Notes: generated by a model from the letters alone, not told the origin. A DNA stretch of 64,000 bases from Dyella telluris (GCF_014297575.1 NZ_CP060412.1:3658001-3722000); one strand, 5' to 3'; positions 16,757-25,773 are shown, numbered from the stretch's first letter. Numbers and translations: made by a program.

Positions 16757-18745
16757 TCAGTCGGCGAAGCGCAGAAGCACCGTGTCAGCTTCCACGAAAT
16801 CGCCCTGCGCCGCGTGGATGCTGGCGATGGTGCCGGCACGCGGCGCCTTCAGTGCCAACTCCATCTTCATCGCTTCCATCACCAGCAGTTCCTGGCCTTC
16901 CTCCACGGTGTCGCCGGCCTGCGCTTTCACCAGCACGATGCGGCCAGGCATGGGGGCCGCGATCTGGTTGCCGCCGGCGGTTTCCTTCGATTCCCACGCA
17001 AACGCAGCGGCGCGTTCGAACGCATGGCGGTTGCCGTGGGTGTCGTGCAGGGTGACGCGCGCGGCGTCGATGCGCACGGGCACGCGCATGGCTTCACCGT
17101 CGAAGCGGGCACTGAGTGCCTCGTCACCGAGGCGGGCACCGCTGACGTCGCACGCGTCGTCAGCGTGGTGAAGCCGGTAGTTGCCGTCATGGCCGTAGGC
17201 CTCGACTTCGTGGCGCTGGCCGTGCAGCGAGAGCGCCACGATGCGCTTGCCCGCATGGCCCACGCGCCATGCATCGGCGCGCGACCAGGGTGAATGCGGG
17301 TCGGCGGGGTTCGCGGTGACGTGGCTCTCGTCATGCAGCAGCGCTGCCACGGCGGCAGCAAACAGCACGCGCGGCTGCGGCGCAGCGTCACCCGCGAGAA
17401 ACTGATCAAGGTGGCGATCGAGGTAGCCGGTATCGATGCGGCCTTCCACTACCACCGGGTGCCGTGAAAGGCGCTCGAGGAACGCAATGTTCGACTTCGG
17501 CCCGACGATTTCGCTGGCCATCAGTGCATCGCGCAGGCGTTGCAGGGCCTGCGGGCGATCCACGTCCCACACGATCAGCTTGGCGATCATCGGGTCGTAG
17601 AAGATGGTAACGGTATCGCCTTCGATCACGCCGCCGTCGAGGCGCACATGACGGGAAGGCACGGGCAGGCGCAGCGTCAGCAGCTTGCCCGAGCCGGGCA
17701 GGAAGTTCTGGTCGGGGTCTTCCGCATACAGGCGCACTTCGATGGCGTGGCCGTGCGCCTTGATCTGGTCCTGCGCCAGTGGCAGTGGCTGGCCGGCGGC
17801 CACGCGCAACTGCCACTCCACCAGGTCCAGGCCCAGCGTTTCCTCCGTCACCGGATGCTCCACCTGCAGGCGCGTGTTCATCTCCATGAAGAAGAACTCG
17901 CCATCCTGTCCGACGATGAATTCCACCGTGCCAGCACCAACGTAGTTCACTGCTTTCGCGGCGGCCACGGCGGCGGCGCCCATGGCGGCGCGGCGCGCGT
18001 CATCAAGGAAGGGCGAGGGTGTTTCCTCCAGCACCTTCTGGTAACGACGCTGCGCGGAGCACTCGCGTTCGTTGAGGTGGATGACGTTGCCCTGCGTGTC
18101 GCCGAACACCTGGAATTCGATATGGCGCGGATGGTCGACGTAGCGCTCGAGGATCACGCGCGTGTCGCCAAACGAACTGGCCGCTTCGCGCTGTGCCGAG
18201 GCCAGCGCCGCGGCGAATTCCGCTTCGCTGCGCACGATGCGCATGCCCTTGCCGCCGCCACCGGCCGCGGCCTTGATCATCAGCGGGAAACCGGTGCTGC
18301 GCGCCTGCTCGGCGAGCACGGCATCGGACTGGTCTTCGCCGTGGTAGCCGGGCACCAGCGGCACGCGGTGCTTTTCCATCAGCGCCTTGGCGGCGGCCTT
18401 GGAACCCATCGCGTCGATGCTTTCCGGACGCGGGCCGATGAAGGCGATGCCCGCCTCGGTGCAGGCGCGCGCAAACGCGGTGTTCTCGGAAAGGAAACCG
18501 TAGCCAGGATGGATGGCCTGCGCGCCGCTCTTGCGGGCGACCTCAAGAATGGTGTCGCCGCGCAGGTAGGATTCGGTGGGACGCGGGCCGCCGATGGGCC
18601 ACGCCTCGTCCGCCAGGCGCACGTGCTGCGCGTTGGCGTCGGCTTCCGAATACACGGCAATGGTGTGGATGCCCAGGCGCCGGCAGGTACGAATGACGCG
18701 GCAGGCGATCTCGCCACGGTTGGCAATGAGTACGCGCTCGAACAT
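16757..18745 (-). CDS. liuD: Methylcrotonyl-CoA carboxylase biotin-containing (alpha) subunit
   Basis: 662-residue acyl-CoA carboxylase subunit combining biotin carboxylase (residues about 1-450) and a C-terminal biotinyl domain. The ATP-grasp part shows IANRGEIACRVIRTCRRLGI at the start (MFERVL before it), AAGGGGKGMR, and FMEMNTRLQVEHPVTE. The biotin attachment site is VMEAMKME, with Lys at about residue 627. It carboxylates 3-methylcrotonyl-CoA with the beta subunit LiuB, which is encoded at 50492-52099. Neighbouring liuC and liuE support this over acetyl- or propionyl-CoA carboxylase. The start is at the conserved MFERVLIANRG. Confidence 0.93.
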   Translation of the reverse strand: MFERVLIANRGEIACRVIRTCRRLGIHTIAVYSEADANAQHVRLADEAWPIGGPRPTESYLRGDTILEVARKSGAQAIHPGYGFLSENTAFARACTEAGIAFIGPRPESIDAMGSKAAAKALMEKHRVPLVPGYHGEDQSDAVLAEQARSTGFPLMIKAAAGGGGKGMRIVRSEAEFAAALASAQREAASSFGDTRVILERYVDHPRHIEFQVFGDTQGNVIHLNERECSAQRRYQKVLEETPSPFLDDARRAAMGAAAVAAAKAVNYVGAGTVEFIVGQDGEFFFMEMNTRLQVEHPVTEETLGLDLVEWQLRVAAGQPLPLAQDQIKAHGHAIEVRLYAEDPDQNFLPGSGKLLTLRLPVPSRHVRLDGGVIEGDTVTIFYDPMIAKLIVWDVDRPQALQRLRDALMASEIVGPKSNIAFLERLSRHPVVVEGRIDTGYLDRHLDQFLAGDAAPQPRVLFAAAVAALLHDESHVTANPADPHSPWSRADAWRVGHAGKRIVALSLHGQRHEVEAYGHDGNYRLHHADDACDVSGARLGDEALSARFDGEAMRVPVRIDAARVTLHDTHGNRHAFERAAAFAWESKETAGGNQIAAPMPGRIVLVKAQAGDTVEEGQELLVMEAMKMELALKAPRAGTIASIHAAQGDFVEADTVLLRFAD

Positions 18746-18879
18746 GCGGCTTCCGGGGATGAGGCGAAGCAGGCAAAACTACCAGATTGGCGCGCCGCAG
18801 CCGATGCGCGGCGCAGCATTTTAGGGTGGAGTGCCGGGGACGATTGGTGCGGTTGTGACGGTTCCGGCGCATGAGAACA

Positions 18880-19047
18880 AAGGCGCTGGATGACCAGCCC
18901 TGCGGCTGTTGAAGGGCGTTTCCCGCTTTCGCGGGAATGACGGTGGGAGGGTCAGGAAAATCCCCGTCAGGCCCCCGTTTTGATCGTCATTCCTGCGAAA
19001 GCAGGAAACGCCCTTCAACAGCCGCAGGGCTGGTCATCCAGCGCCTT
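18880..19047. repeat. Long inverted repeat (63-bp arms)
   Basis: Arms at 18880-18942 and 18985-19047 are reverse complements over 63 bp with two mismatches, separated by 42 bp. The core includes GGCTGTTGAAGGGCGTTTCC and GATGACCAGCCCTGCGG. The same unit, diverged, occurs within the larger repeats near 49880, 60380 and 61420. It fills most of the 337-bp gap between liuD and the cupin gene (18746-19082), in which I see no coding gene. Confidence 0.9.
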
Positions 19048-19082
19048 TCCACGCAACCGGTGCGCAGCACACGGGCGGGCGC

Positions 19083-19601
19083 TCACTCCTCGTCCCAGTA
19101 CCCGACCTGCATATCCACGCGCGTCACCATCCGGAAACCTTGCGGCTTGCCGTCGGCGGTGGCGGGGTATTCGGCCATGATGCCGACCTTGCCCGTGTCC
19201 GGGTACTCGCAGATCTCCGGCGTTTCCTTGGTGCTTACCGCGAGGTAGCGCATGTCGGTGCTGCCGGTGTTGATGATCTGGTGGGCCTGCTCCGGGCCAC
19301 CCGGCGGGCAGGCGATCACGTCGCCCGCGCGGATGGGGTAGCGCTGGTCCCCCATGCGCACTTCGCCATTGCCCTCGAGGATGAAGAACATCTCTTCGTT
19401 GATGCGATGGCAGTGCAGCGGGAAGGCGCGCTTGCCCGGCGGCACGACGGTGATGTTGTAGCCCAGTTTCCGGGCACCGATCTGCGCGGAGAAACGTCCC
19501 ATGCGCGCTTCGAAACGCTCGGCCGTTTCGCCGGTGGGGCCCATGCCCGGTGGAAAGGACTGCAGCTCGACGTCGGCGATGTTGATGATGGGGCGGGTCA
19601 T
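19083..19601 (-). CDS. Cupin-domain protein
   Basis: 172-residue protein with a single cupin barrel. The first cupin motif is seen in FPLHCHRINEEMFFILEGNGEVRMGD and the second in PGGPEQAHQIINTGSTDMRYL, giving candidate metal ligands His, His, Glu and His. The start at 19601 (MTRPIINIADVE) suits the family; the frame is open farther upstream without support. Function unknown. It is not a 3-hydroxyanthranilate dioxygenase, since the sequence pattern and C-terminal Cys pairs of that enzyme are absent. It follows the VOC gene on the same strand. Confidence 0.85.
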   Translation of the reverse strand: MTRPIINIADVELQSFPPGMGPTGETAERFEARMGRFSAQIGARKLGYNITVVPPGKRAFPLHCHRINEEMFFILEGNGEVRMGDQRYPIRAGDVIACPPGGPEQAHQIINTGSTDMRYLAVSTKETPEICEYPDTGKVGIMAEYPATADGKPQGFRMVTRVDMQVGYWDEE

Positions 19602-19623
19602 GCGAGTTGTGCTCCAGCTAAGG

Positions 19624-20019
19624 TCAGACCGGCGTGTGACAGACAGCCTCGATGTTGTGGCCGTCCGGGTCGAGCACGAAGGCGCCGTAGTAGTGCGGGT
19701 GATAGTGCGGGCGCAGCCCGGGTGCGCCATTGTCCTTGGCACCGGCTTCGAGCGCGGCGCGGTGGAAGGCCATCACCGCGCCGCGGTTTGGCGCGGCGAA
19801 GGCCACGTGCACGGCGCCTGTGGGGTGGGGTGCCTGTGATGACGTGCCGATCCAGAACGTCGGGCGACCCTTCATGCCAAAACCGGCGTGCGAACCGTCA
19901 CCGGTCTGCTCCGCCGTCACTTCCATGACGAGCTCGCCACCCAGCGTCGCGAGCACCTTGCGATAGAACTCGCGGCTGCGTTCATAGCCGGAGACCTGCA
20001 ATCCCACGTGATCGATCAT
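19624..20019 (-). CDS. VOC (glyoxalase/dioxygenase fold) family protein
   Basis: 131-residue vicinal-oxygen-chelate fold protein, beginning MIDHVGLQVSGYERSREFYRKVL with the usual first-strand His, then HVAFAAPNRGAVMAFHRAAL and YYGAFVLDPDGHNIEAVCH, where the closing Glu is the typical metal ligand. Members include glyoxalase I, fosfomycin-resistance and extradiol dioxygenase types; the substrate cannot be told. The start at 20019 is the conserved MIDH. It lies between liuC and the cupin gene on the same strand. Confidence 0.88.
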   Translation of the reverse strand: MIDHVGLQVSGYERSREFYRKVLATLGGELVMEVTAEQTGDGSHAGFGMKGRPTFWIGTSSQAPHPTGAVHVAFAAPNRGAVMAFHRAALEAGAKDNGAPGLRPHYHPHYYGAFVLDPDGHNIEAVCHTPV

Positions 20020-20078
20020 GGCGTCCTGTCCTTGTGCAATGAAGTCGTGTGCGATGGAGTCACTCGTGTGCGTGCGCG

Positions 20079-20873
20079 TCAGCCGGTGGCGCACCATGCC
20101 GCGGCGCGCTTGGCGAGGAAGGCGCCCAGCCCTTCCTGGCCCTCGGCGGACACGCGCAGGCGTGCGATGAGTGCGGCGTTATCGCGATCCAGCGCGGCGG
20201 CGTTCGCTTCGTCGGCACCACCCATGCGCAGCGCAAGCTGCTTGGCTTCCGCCTGGGCCACCGGGCCGGCCTTGGCGAGCAGGGCAAGCGTGGCGTCGAC
20301 GGTGTCGTCCAACTGATCGGCGGCAACGCACTGGTGCAGCAGGCCGATGTGCTGCGCGGTTGCGGCATCGAACAGTTCGCCGGTAAGGAACAGGCGACGC
20401 GCATGGCGCAGGCCGATGGCGTGGATCACGTAAGGGGAGATCACCGCCGGCACCAGGCCAAGTTTCACCTCGGTAAGGCCGAAGCGCGCGGTGTCCACGC
20501 CGATGGCGATGTCGCAGCACGCCACCAGCCCCACGCCGCCGCCATAAGCCGCGCCGTTCACGCGGGCAATAGTGGGTTTGGGCAGGTACTGCAGCGTGCG
20601 CATGAGGGTGGCCAGGCGCAGCGAGTCGTCGCGGTTGTCCGCTTCGCTGGCGCTCGCCATGCCACGCATCCAGTTCAGATCCGCACCTGCCGAGAAGCTG
20701 GCGCCTTCGCCGGTGAGCACCACGGCGCGCACGGCTGCATCTCGCCCCGCCTGCTCAAGCGCCGCGGTGAGCTCGGCGATCAGCCCGTCATCGAACGCGT
20801 TGTGCACCTGCGGCCGATTCAGCGTGATGCGGCGGACGCCGGCGTGGTCGGCGATCTGGATGCTGCTGGTCAT
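20079..20873 (-). CDS. liuC: Enoyl-CoA hydratase, probable methylglutaconyl-CoA hydratase
   Basis: 264-residue crotonase-fold enzyme, probably hydrating 3-methylglutaconyl-CoA to HMG-CoA in leucine breakdown. Visible features are ITLNRPQVHNAFDD at the N terminus, the oxyanion-hole segments GASFSAGADLNWM and GAAYGGGVGLVACCDIAI, and FGLTEVKLGLVPAVISPYV with the catalytic Glu region typical of LiuC/AtuE. The start at 20873 (MTSSIQ) is chosen by family; an in-frame extension to 21029 covers a hairpin and is not protein-like. Gene order with liuD and liuE downstream on the same strand supports the assignment. Confidence 0.9.
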   Translation of the reverse strand: MTSSIQIADHAGVRRITLNRPQVHNAFDDGLIAELTAALEQAGRDAAVRAVVLTGEGASFSAGADLNWMRGMASASEADNRDDSLRLATLMRTLQYLPKPTIARVNGAAYGGGVGLVACCDIAIGVDTARFGLTEVKLGLVPAVISPYVIHAIGLRHARRLFLTGELFDAATAQHIGLLHQCVAADQLDDTVDATLALLAKAGPVAQAEAKQLALRMGGADEANAAALDRDNAALIARLRVSAEGQEGLGAFLAKRAAAWCATG

Positions 20874-20911
20874 GGAAAGCTCCTGCTGGGGAGCGACATC
20901 GTAAACCCAAC

Positions 20912-20941
20912 CCTCCCCGCTGATGCCGGCCGGCGGGGAGG
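20912..20941 (-). terminator. GC-rich hairpin after the MBL-fold gene
   Basis: Arms CCTCCCCGC and GCGGGGAGG form a 9-bp stem with a 12-nt loop, followed on the minus strand by GTTGGGTTT. The T run is weak, so this may be an attenuator or a partial terminator between the hydrolase gene and liuC. Confidence 0.45.
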
Positions 20942-20947
20942 CGAGCG

Positions 20948-22039
20948 TCAATCCTTGGCGGGCAACACGAGGAATTCCGCCGCCTCCAGCGCCGAACCCT
21001 GCCAGTGGCCGGAGGCCACGTCGCGCCACCAGGGCTGCACGGATTCGAAGTGCGCCGGCTCGATGGCTTCACCCAGGCGCGGCATCACCAGGCCTTCAGG
21101 CACCTTGGCCAGCAGCACGTCAGCCGGTTCCGCCCAGGGATGCATGGCCAGGTTGAAGGTGCCCCAGTGCACCGGCAGGAAGCGCCCGCTGCCGAGCTGG
21201 CGCCACGCCGTGATGGCGTTGTCCGGGCCCAGGTGCACGCTGCCCCAGGACGGATGGAAAGCGCCTACCTCGATCATCACCAGGTCGAACGGACCCAGTC
21301 GCTGGCCGATCTCGGCGAAATGCGGCGACAGGCCGGTATCGCCGCTGAAGAACACCGCATGGCGTTCACCGCGCAGCACGAAGGACGACCACAGCGTGGC
21401 ATTGCGGTCATGCAGGCTGCGCCCAGAGAAATGGTGCGAGGGCGCCGCAGTGAGGGTAAGCCCGCGCGGCAGCGTAAAGCTTTCCCACCAGTCCAGCTCG
21501 ATGATGCGTTCGGCCGGCACGCCCCACGCTTCCAGATGCACGCCCACGCCCAGCGAGGTGACGAACGGCACCTGCAGCTTCGCCAGCTCGCGAATGCTGG
21601 GATAGTCCAGATGGTCGTAGTGATCGTGCGAGATCAGCACGGCATCCAGTGGCGGCAAGGATGCGATGTCCACCGGCACCGGCTGGAAGCGCTTGGGGCC
21701 CATGAACGAGAACGGCGAGGCGCGATCGCCCCACACCGGGTCGGTGAGCACGCGTACGCCATCGATTTCCAGCAGCACGGTGGAGTGACCCAGCCAGGTG
21801 GTGCGCAGGCCGGTTTCCACGGGGCGCGTCCACTGCGGGCGCGGATCGAACGACGGCAACGGCTTCGACGGCGTGCGGCCTTCGCCGCGGAAGATGAAAT
21901 CGGTGAGCGAGGGCTTGTCGTCTGCGACCCGGGGTGTGCTGGACGGGTAGGTGTTGACGAAGCCTTCGCCGGCGTACTGCGAGGACGCTTGCATGCGTTC
22001 CAGGCGTAAACCGGTCGCATGTCGGGCAAACAAAGCCAT
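20948..22039 (-). CDS. MBL-fold metal hydrolase (NAPE-PLD/UlaG-like)
   Basis: 363-residue metallo-beta-lactamase-fold hydrolase. It has TTWLGHSTVLLEIDGVRVLTDPVWGDRASPF, the metal motif ISHDHYDHLD, APSHHFSGRSLHD, FSGDTGLSPHF and the final PVHWGTF. This pattern matches the group that includes N-acyl-phosphatidylethanolamine phospholipase D and RomA-like proteins. The substrate is unknown; a phosphodiesterase or lactonase is likely. A GAGG sequence in front of 22039 supports that start over one twelve codons earlier. Transcribed divergently from feoA. Confidence 0.88.
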   Translation of the reverse strand: MALFARHATGLRLERMQASSQYAGEGFVNTYPSSTPRVADDKPSLTDFIFRGEGRTPSKPLPSFDPRPQWTRPVETGLRTTWLGHSTVLLEIDGVRVLTDPVWGDRASPFSFMGPKRFQPVPVDIASLPPLDAVLISHDHYDHLDYPSIRELAKLQVPFVTSLGVGVHLEAWGVPAERIIELDWWESFTLPRGLTLTAAPSHHFSGRSLHDRNATLWSSFVLRGERHAVFFSGDTGLSPHFAEIGQRLGPFDLVMIEVGAFHPSWGSVHLGPDNAITAWRQLGSGRFLPVHWGTFNLAMHPWAEPADVLLAKVPEGLVMPRLGEAIEPAHFESVQPWWRDVASGHWQGSALEAAEFLVLPAKD

Positions 22040-22221
22040 GGGGACCTCGGCATGGGTGGGGGCGGGCATCGCCACGGGCGGCGGCCTGCCTGTCTGCTAT
22101 CGGGGCTGGGGCGGCCACTTCCAAGGCGGCGACCATCGCGATTCAGGCTTCATGTTCTTGCGGGGTGGCCTGTCCGGGCGGCGGCAAGCGGTCGCGCTGC
22201 AGTTCGCGGGTGACTCAGGTA

Positions 22222-22243
22222 CAATGCGAACCATTCTTATTTA
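22222..22243 (+). promoter_or_regulatory. Possible Fur-box upstream of feoA
   Basis: The A/T-rich stretch around AATGCGAACCATTCTTATTT resembles a Fur site (imperfect GATAAT-type hexamers in inverted array) and lies 13-34 bp before the feoA start. Iron repression of feoAB by Fur is well established in related bacteria. The match here is judged by eye only. Confidence 0.5.
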
Positions 22244-22255
22244 AGCTGGTGACCA

Positions 22256-22501
22256 GTGCGCCTGTCCGATCTTCCGAAAGGGGCTACTGCTGTGGTGGAC
22301 CGAGTGGACGATGCTCATGCTTCCGATGTGATCGCGCAGCGCCTGCGCGATCTCGGCTTCGTGGCGGGCGAGCCGGTTCGCGTGGTGGCCCAGGGCCCGA
22401 TGGGGGCCGACCCCTTGCTCATCCAGATCGGCTCCACGCGTTTCGCCCTGCGTCGCAAGGAAGCCGAGCGCGTGCTGGTGCATGCGGAGAACCGTGCATG
22501 A
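22256..22501 (+). CDS. feoA: Ferrous iron transport protein A
   Basis: 81-residue SH3-like FeoA, a cytosolic partner of the FeoB iron transporter. Recognisable pattern: RLSDLPKGATAVVDRV, IAQRLRDLGFVAGEPVRVVAQGPMG and RFALRRKEAERVLV. The start is a GTG at 22256, giving the standard length. The stop overlaps the feoB ATG by 4 nt, so the two are translationally coupled. The Fur-like site upstream suggests induction by iron limitation. Confidence 0.93.
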   Translation: MRLSDLPKGATAVVDRVDDAHASDVIAQRLRDLGFVAGEPVRVVAQGPMGADPLLIQIGSTRFALRRKEAERVLVHAENRA

Positions 22502-24342
22502 GCGCCGGCACGCTGCGCATCGCCCTGGTCGGCAATCCCAACTGCGGCAAGACGGCCCTGTTCAACCAGCTCACCGGCGGTCGCCAGAAGGTGGCGAACT
22601 ATGCCGGCGTGACGGTGGAGCGCAAGGAAGGGCGATTCACCGCACCCTCCGGCCGTGTGCTCCACGTGCTCGATCTGCCGGGCACCTACAGCTTTGACGC
22701 CACCAGCCCGGATGAGCAGATCACGCGCGACGTGCTGGAAGGCAACTACCCGGGCGAAGCCGTGCCAGACCTGGTGGTGTGCGTGGCCGATGCCACCAAC
22801 CTGCGCCTGCATCTGCGCTTCGTGCTCGAAGTGAAGCGCCTGGGTCTGCCGGTGGTGCTGGCGCTGAACATGATGGACACCGCGCGTCGTCGCGGCATCC
22901 TTATCGACGTGGCTGAACTCTCGCGTCGCCTGGGCATTCCCGTGGTGGAAACCGTGGCGGTAAAGCGCGACGGCGTGAAGGCACTGGTCGCTCGCGTGGA
23001 CGGTGAGATCCCACAAGCTGCGGCAGCACAGCCGGACGATGCCGCCAGCCGCGCTGACCTGCATGCCCAGGTGCGCGAACTGATGGCGGCCACCGTCACC
23101 ATGCCGCGCGCCACCGCGAAGATCGATGACGCGCTGGATCGCTGGGCGCTGCACCCGGTGTTTGGCCTGGCCATTCTCACCGTGGTGATGTTCCTGGTGT
23201 TCCAGGCCGTGTACGCCGCCGGCAAGCCGATGTCCGACCTGATCGGCGACGGCTTCGGCTGGCTGGGCGAGCACGCCACCCGCTGGATGCCGGCGGGGCC
23301 GCTGCAGAGCCTGCTGGTGGACGGCGTCTTCGGCGGCCTGGGTACCGTGGTGGGCTTCCTGCCGGTGATCCTGGTGCTGTTCTTCTTCATCCTGGTGCTG
23401 GAGGAGTCGGGCTACCTGCCGCGCGCGGCGTTCCTGCTCGATCGCCTGATGGTGTCGGTGGGCCTGACCGGGCGTTCCTTCATCCCGCTGCTTTCCAGTT
23501 TTGCCTGTGCCATTCCCGGCATCATGGGCACGCGCAGCATCACCGATCCGCGCGACCGCCTGTCGACCATCCTGGTGGCGCCGTTGATGACGTGCTCGGC
23601 GCGCCTGCCCGTGTATGCGTTGCTGATCGGCGCCTTCATTCCCACCCGCCGCGTGCTCGGCATCTTCAACATGCAGGGGCTGGTGCTGTTCGCGCTGTAT
23701 GCCATTGGCATTCTCGGCGCCATGCTGGTGGGCTGGGTGATGAAGAAGCTGCACCGCGACCGCAGCGAGCATGCCCTGCTGATGGAGCTGCCGTCCTACC
23801 GCCTGCCCAATGTGCGCGACGTGGCGATCGGCCTGTGGGAACGCGGCATGATCTTCCTCAAGCGCCTCACCGGCGTGATCCTGGGCCTGACCATCCTGAT
23901 GTGGTTCCTGTCCACGTTCCCGTCGCCGCCGGCCGGCGCTACCGGTCCGGCCATCGACTACAGCTTTGCCGGTTACATCGGTCGCGGCCTGCAGGTGATC
24001 TTCGCGCCGCTGGGCTTCAACTGGCAGATGAGCGTGTCGCTGATCCCGGCGTTCGCCGCACGCGAAACGGCCGTGGCGGCGCTGGCCACGGTGTACGCCG
24101 TGGGTGGCGAAGGCGCGGACGGCGCGGGCCTGGCCCAGGCGCTGGCGGCCAACTTCTCGCTGGCCAGCGCGCTGTCCCTGATGGTGTGGTTTGCCTTTGC
24201 GCCGCAGTGCATGTCCACGCTGGCGGTGATCCGCCGCGAAACCAACTCGTGGCGCAACGTGGGCATCTCGTTCGGCTACATGTTCGCGGTGGCGTACGTC
24301 GCTTCGTTCCTCACCTACCAGATCGCGAGCTGGCTGACATGA
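22498..24342 (+). CDS. feoB: Ferrous iron transporter FeoB
   Basis: 614-residue inner-membrane Fe(II) transporter with an N-terminal G domain. G1 is GNPNCGKT (residues 12-19), G3 DLPGTYSF, and G4 LNMMD. After a linker, the membrane part begins at about residue 225 with the Gate regions and conserved cysteines in FACAIPGIMGTRS and the core RLPVYALLIGAF (preceded by TCSA). The length is shorter than the 770-residue E. coli protein but typical of FeoB in Xanthomonadales-type bacteria. It is flanked by feoA and a Cys-rich small membrane protein with 4-nt overlaps on both sides. Confidence 0.95.
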   Translation: MSAGTLRIALVGNPNCGKTALFNQLTGGRQKVANYAGVTVERKEGRFTAPSGRVLHVLDLPGTYSFDATSPDEQITRDVLEGNYPGEAVPDLVVCVADATNLRLHLRFVLEVKRLGLPVVLALNMMDTARRRGILIDVAELSRRLGIPVVETVAVKRDGVKALVARVDGEIPQAAAAQPDDAASRADLHAQVRELMAATVTMPRATAKIDDALDRWALHPVFGLAILTVVMFLVFQAVYAAGKPMSDLIGDGFGWLGEHATRWMPAGPLQSLLVDGVFGGLGTVVGFLPVILVLFFFILVLEESGYLPRAAFLLDRLMVSVGLTGRSFIPLLSSFACAIPGIMGTRSITDPRDRLSTILVAPLMTCSARLPVYALLIGAFIPTRRVLGIFNMQGLVLFALYAIGILGAMLVGWVMKKLHRDRSEHALLMELPSYRLPNVRDVAIGLWERGMIFLKRLTGVILGLTILMWFLSTFPSPPAGATGPAIDYSFAGYIGRGLQVIFAPLGFNWQMSVSLIPAFAARETAVAALATVYAVGGEGADGAGLAQALAANFSLASALSLMVWFAFAPQCMSTLAVIRRETNSWRNVGISFGYMFAVAYVASFLTYQIASWLT

Positions 24343-24638
24343 GTACCGGGCTGCTGTTGCAGTACGTGATCGTCGGCGTGATCGTGCTGATCGGGGCGTG
24401 GATCACCCTGCGCAAGCTGGCACCCAAGCTCACCAGCCGCTGGCTGGCCACGCTGGCGCTGCGGCTGGATCGCCCGGGTCGCGCGTCATGGCAGCGCGCG
24501 CTGGCGCACCGCCTGCAGCCGAAGCAATCGGCCGGCAATTGCAGCGATGGCTGCGATACCTGCGGCTCCTGCGGACCCAAGCCGCCGGCAGCCGCGCGCG
24601 ATGTCTATCCGCTGGAGTTCCGCCCGCGCGGCAAGTGA
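24339..24638 (+). CDS. FeoB-associated Cys-rich small membrane protein
   Basis: 99-residue protein with one N-terminal transmembrane helix (LLLQYVIVGVIVLIGAWITL) and a C-terminal cysteine cluster NCSDGCDTCGSCG, four Cys within 13 residues. It starts by ATGA overlap with feoB and so belongs to the feo operon. Its position is that of FeoC or the FeoB-associated Cys-rich membrane protein family; the sequence suits the latter type (DUF6587-like, from memory). The Cys cluster may bind iron or an Fe-S cluster and modulate FeoB. Confidence 0.85.
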   Translation: MSTGLLLQYVIVGVIVLIGAWITLRKLAPKLTSRWLATLALRLDRPGRASWQRALAHRLQPKQSAGNCSDGCDTCGSCGPKPPAAARDVYPLEFRPRGK

Positions 24639-24659
24639 CGCGCGGGTCCCAGCCTTCCG

Positions 24660-25571
24660 CTACTGCTGTTTCGGCGTTGGCTCGTCCATGGGCGGATTGA
24701 CCCTGCGGATCGCCGGATCATCCGAGGCGACCGGCTTGAGGATGCCCACCGTCACCGTGCCTGACAGCAGGTACGAGGTGAACTTCGGGTCGTATGGATC
24801 CTTGCTCTCGCGCAGCTGCTGATAGGCGATGACGCCATCGGTCTGGTGCACGCCGGTGATCTCGCCGGCGGTAAACGCCTGCATGCCACCCGAGCCCACG
24901 TCATAGTTGGCAAACGACTCGTGGCTGTTGCGGCCCGAGGTGCCTCCCACCACCAGATGCGTCGCTGCCGAGCCCACGCGTGACCCCGTGGCCGACATCA
25001 GCGTCTCGCGCCAGCGCGCCTTGGCGCGGGGCAGGGCGACGGCGTCACCATAGGTGGGCAGCAGCTCACGCCAGATCGCATTGGCCTGCTCGAACTGCTC
25101 CGGTGTCAGGTGCGCGTAGAGCAGTTGCTTGGCGTACACGTATTGCGTTTCGCCGCGCTCGGCCGCCAGGGCAAACCATGCCATGGCCTGCGGCAGGTCG
25201 ACCGGCGAGCCATGGCCGTTGAGGTAGAGCACACCCAGGTTGTATTCGGCCGGCTTGTACGCCCAGGAGGCCGCCACCTTGTACATGGCGATGGCGTGCT
25301 CGTAGTCGTGCCGCTGGCTGGCCAGCGCGCCGAGATAGAAGAAATACTCGCCCGGGCGGCCATCGTCCTCGGGCCGGTTGAACGGATCGGTGCGGCTGGT
25401 GGGAACATCAGGCGTGGCCTTGTAGGTCACCACTTTGGGCGACGGCGCCTGCGTGTCGATGGGGATGGTCGGCAGGGTGGCGTCCGTGGCACGAAGGGAA
25501 GGGCAGAGCAGCAGCCCGGCCAGAGCGACGACGAACAGCGAACCGGGCAACCGGCGATTTCGCACGTTCAT
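24660..25571 (-). CDS. Exported Sel1-like repeat protein, copy 1
   Basis: 303-residue protein with a signal peptide (residues 1-28) and Sel1/TPR-like repeats in the middle: DYEHAIAMYKVAASWAYKPAEYN, followed by LGVLYLNGHGSPVDLPQAMAWFALAAERG. The C-terminal half contains VGSAATHLVVGGTSG and repeats of a pattern found in its neighbour. Likely periplasmic and involved in protein-protein contact; the partner is unknown. It is a close paralogue of the next gene at 25774-26667, on the same strand, with 202 bp between them. Confidence 0.82.
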   Translation of the reverse strand: MNVRNRRLPGSLFVVALAGLLLCPSLRATDATLPTIPIDTQAPSPKVVTYKATPDVPTSRTDPFNRPEDDGRPGEYFFYLGALASQRHDYEHAIAMYKVAASWAYKPAEYNLGVLYLNGHGSPVDLPQAMAWFALAAERGETQYVYAKQLLYAHLTPEQFEQANAIWRELLPTYGDAVALPRAKARWRETLMSATGSRVGSAATHLVVGGTSGRNSHESFANYDVGSGGMQAFTAGEITGVHQTDGVIAYQQLRESKDPYDPKFTSYLLSGTVTVGILKPVASDDPAIRRVNPPMDEPTPKQQ

Positions 25572-25773
25572 GGCGACACCTCGCGTCTGATTACGGAAGG
25601 CAGCAGGATGAAGCTACTCCCACGGCAAGCGTCGGGCAATCGTTGCGTTGGCAGCGCGGGAACCTGCGCAAGACAGGCAGCAGCCGACTGCGCTGGCGTT
25701 GGCTGGCGGCCGTGGTTTGTCACCTTGGCATTGAAATGGTTTAGACGTCCATTTCACGTTGACAACATGCCGT

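Noticed and set aside
19083..19601. Cupin protein as 3-hydroxyanthranilate dioxygenase to complete the kynurenine route
   Set aside because: The sequence lacks the enzyme's typical metal spacing and C-terminal CxxC pair, and it is 16 kb from kynU.
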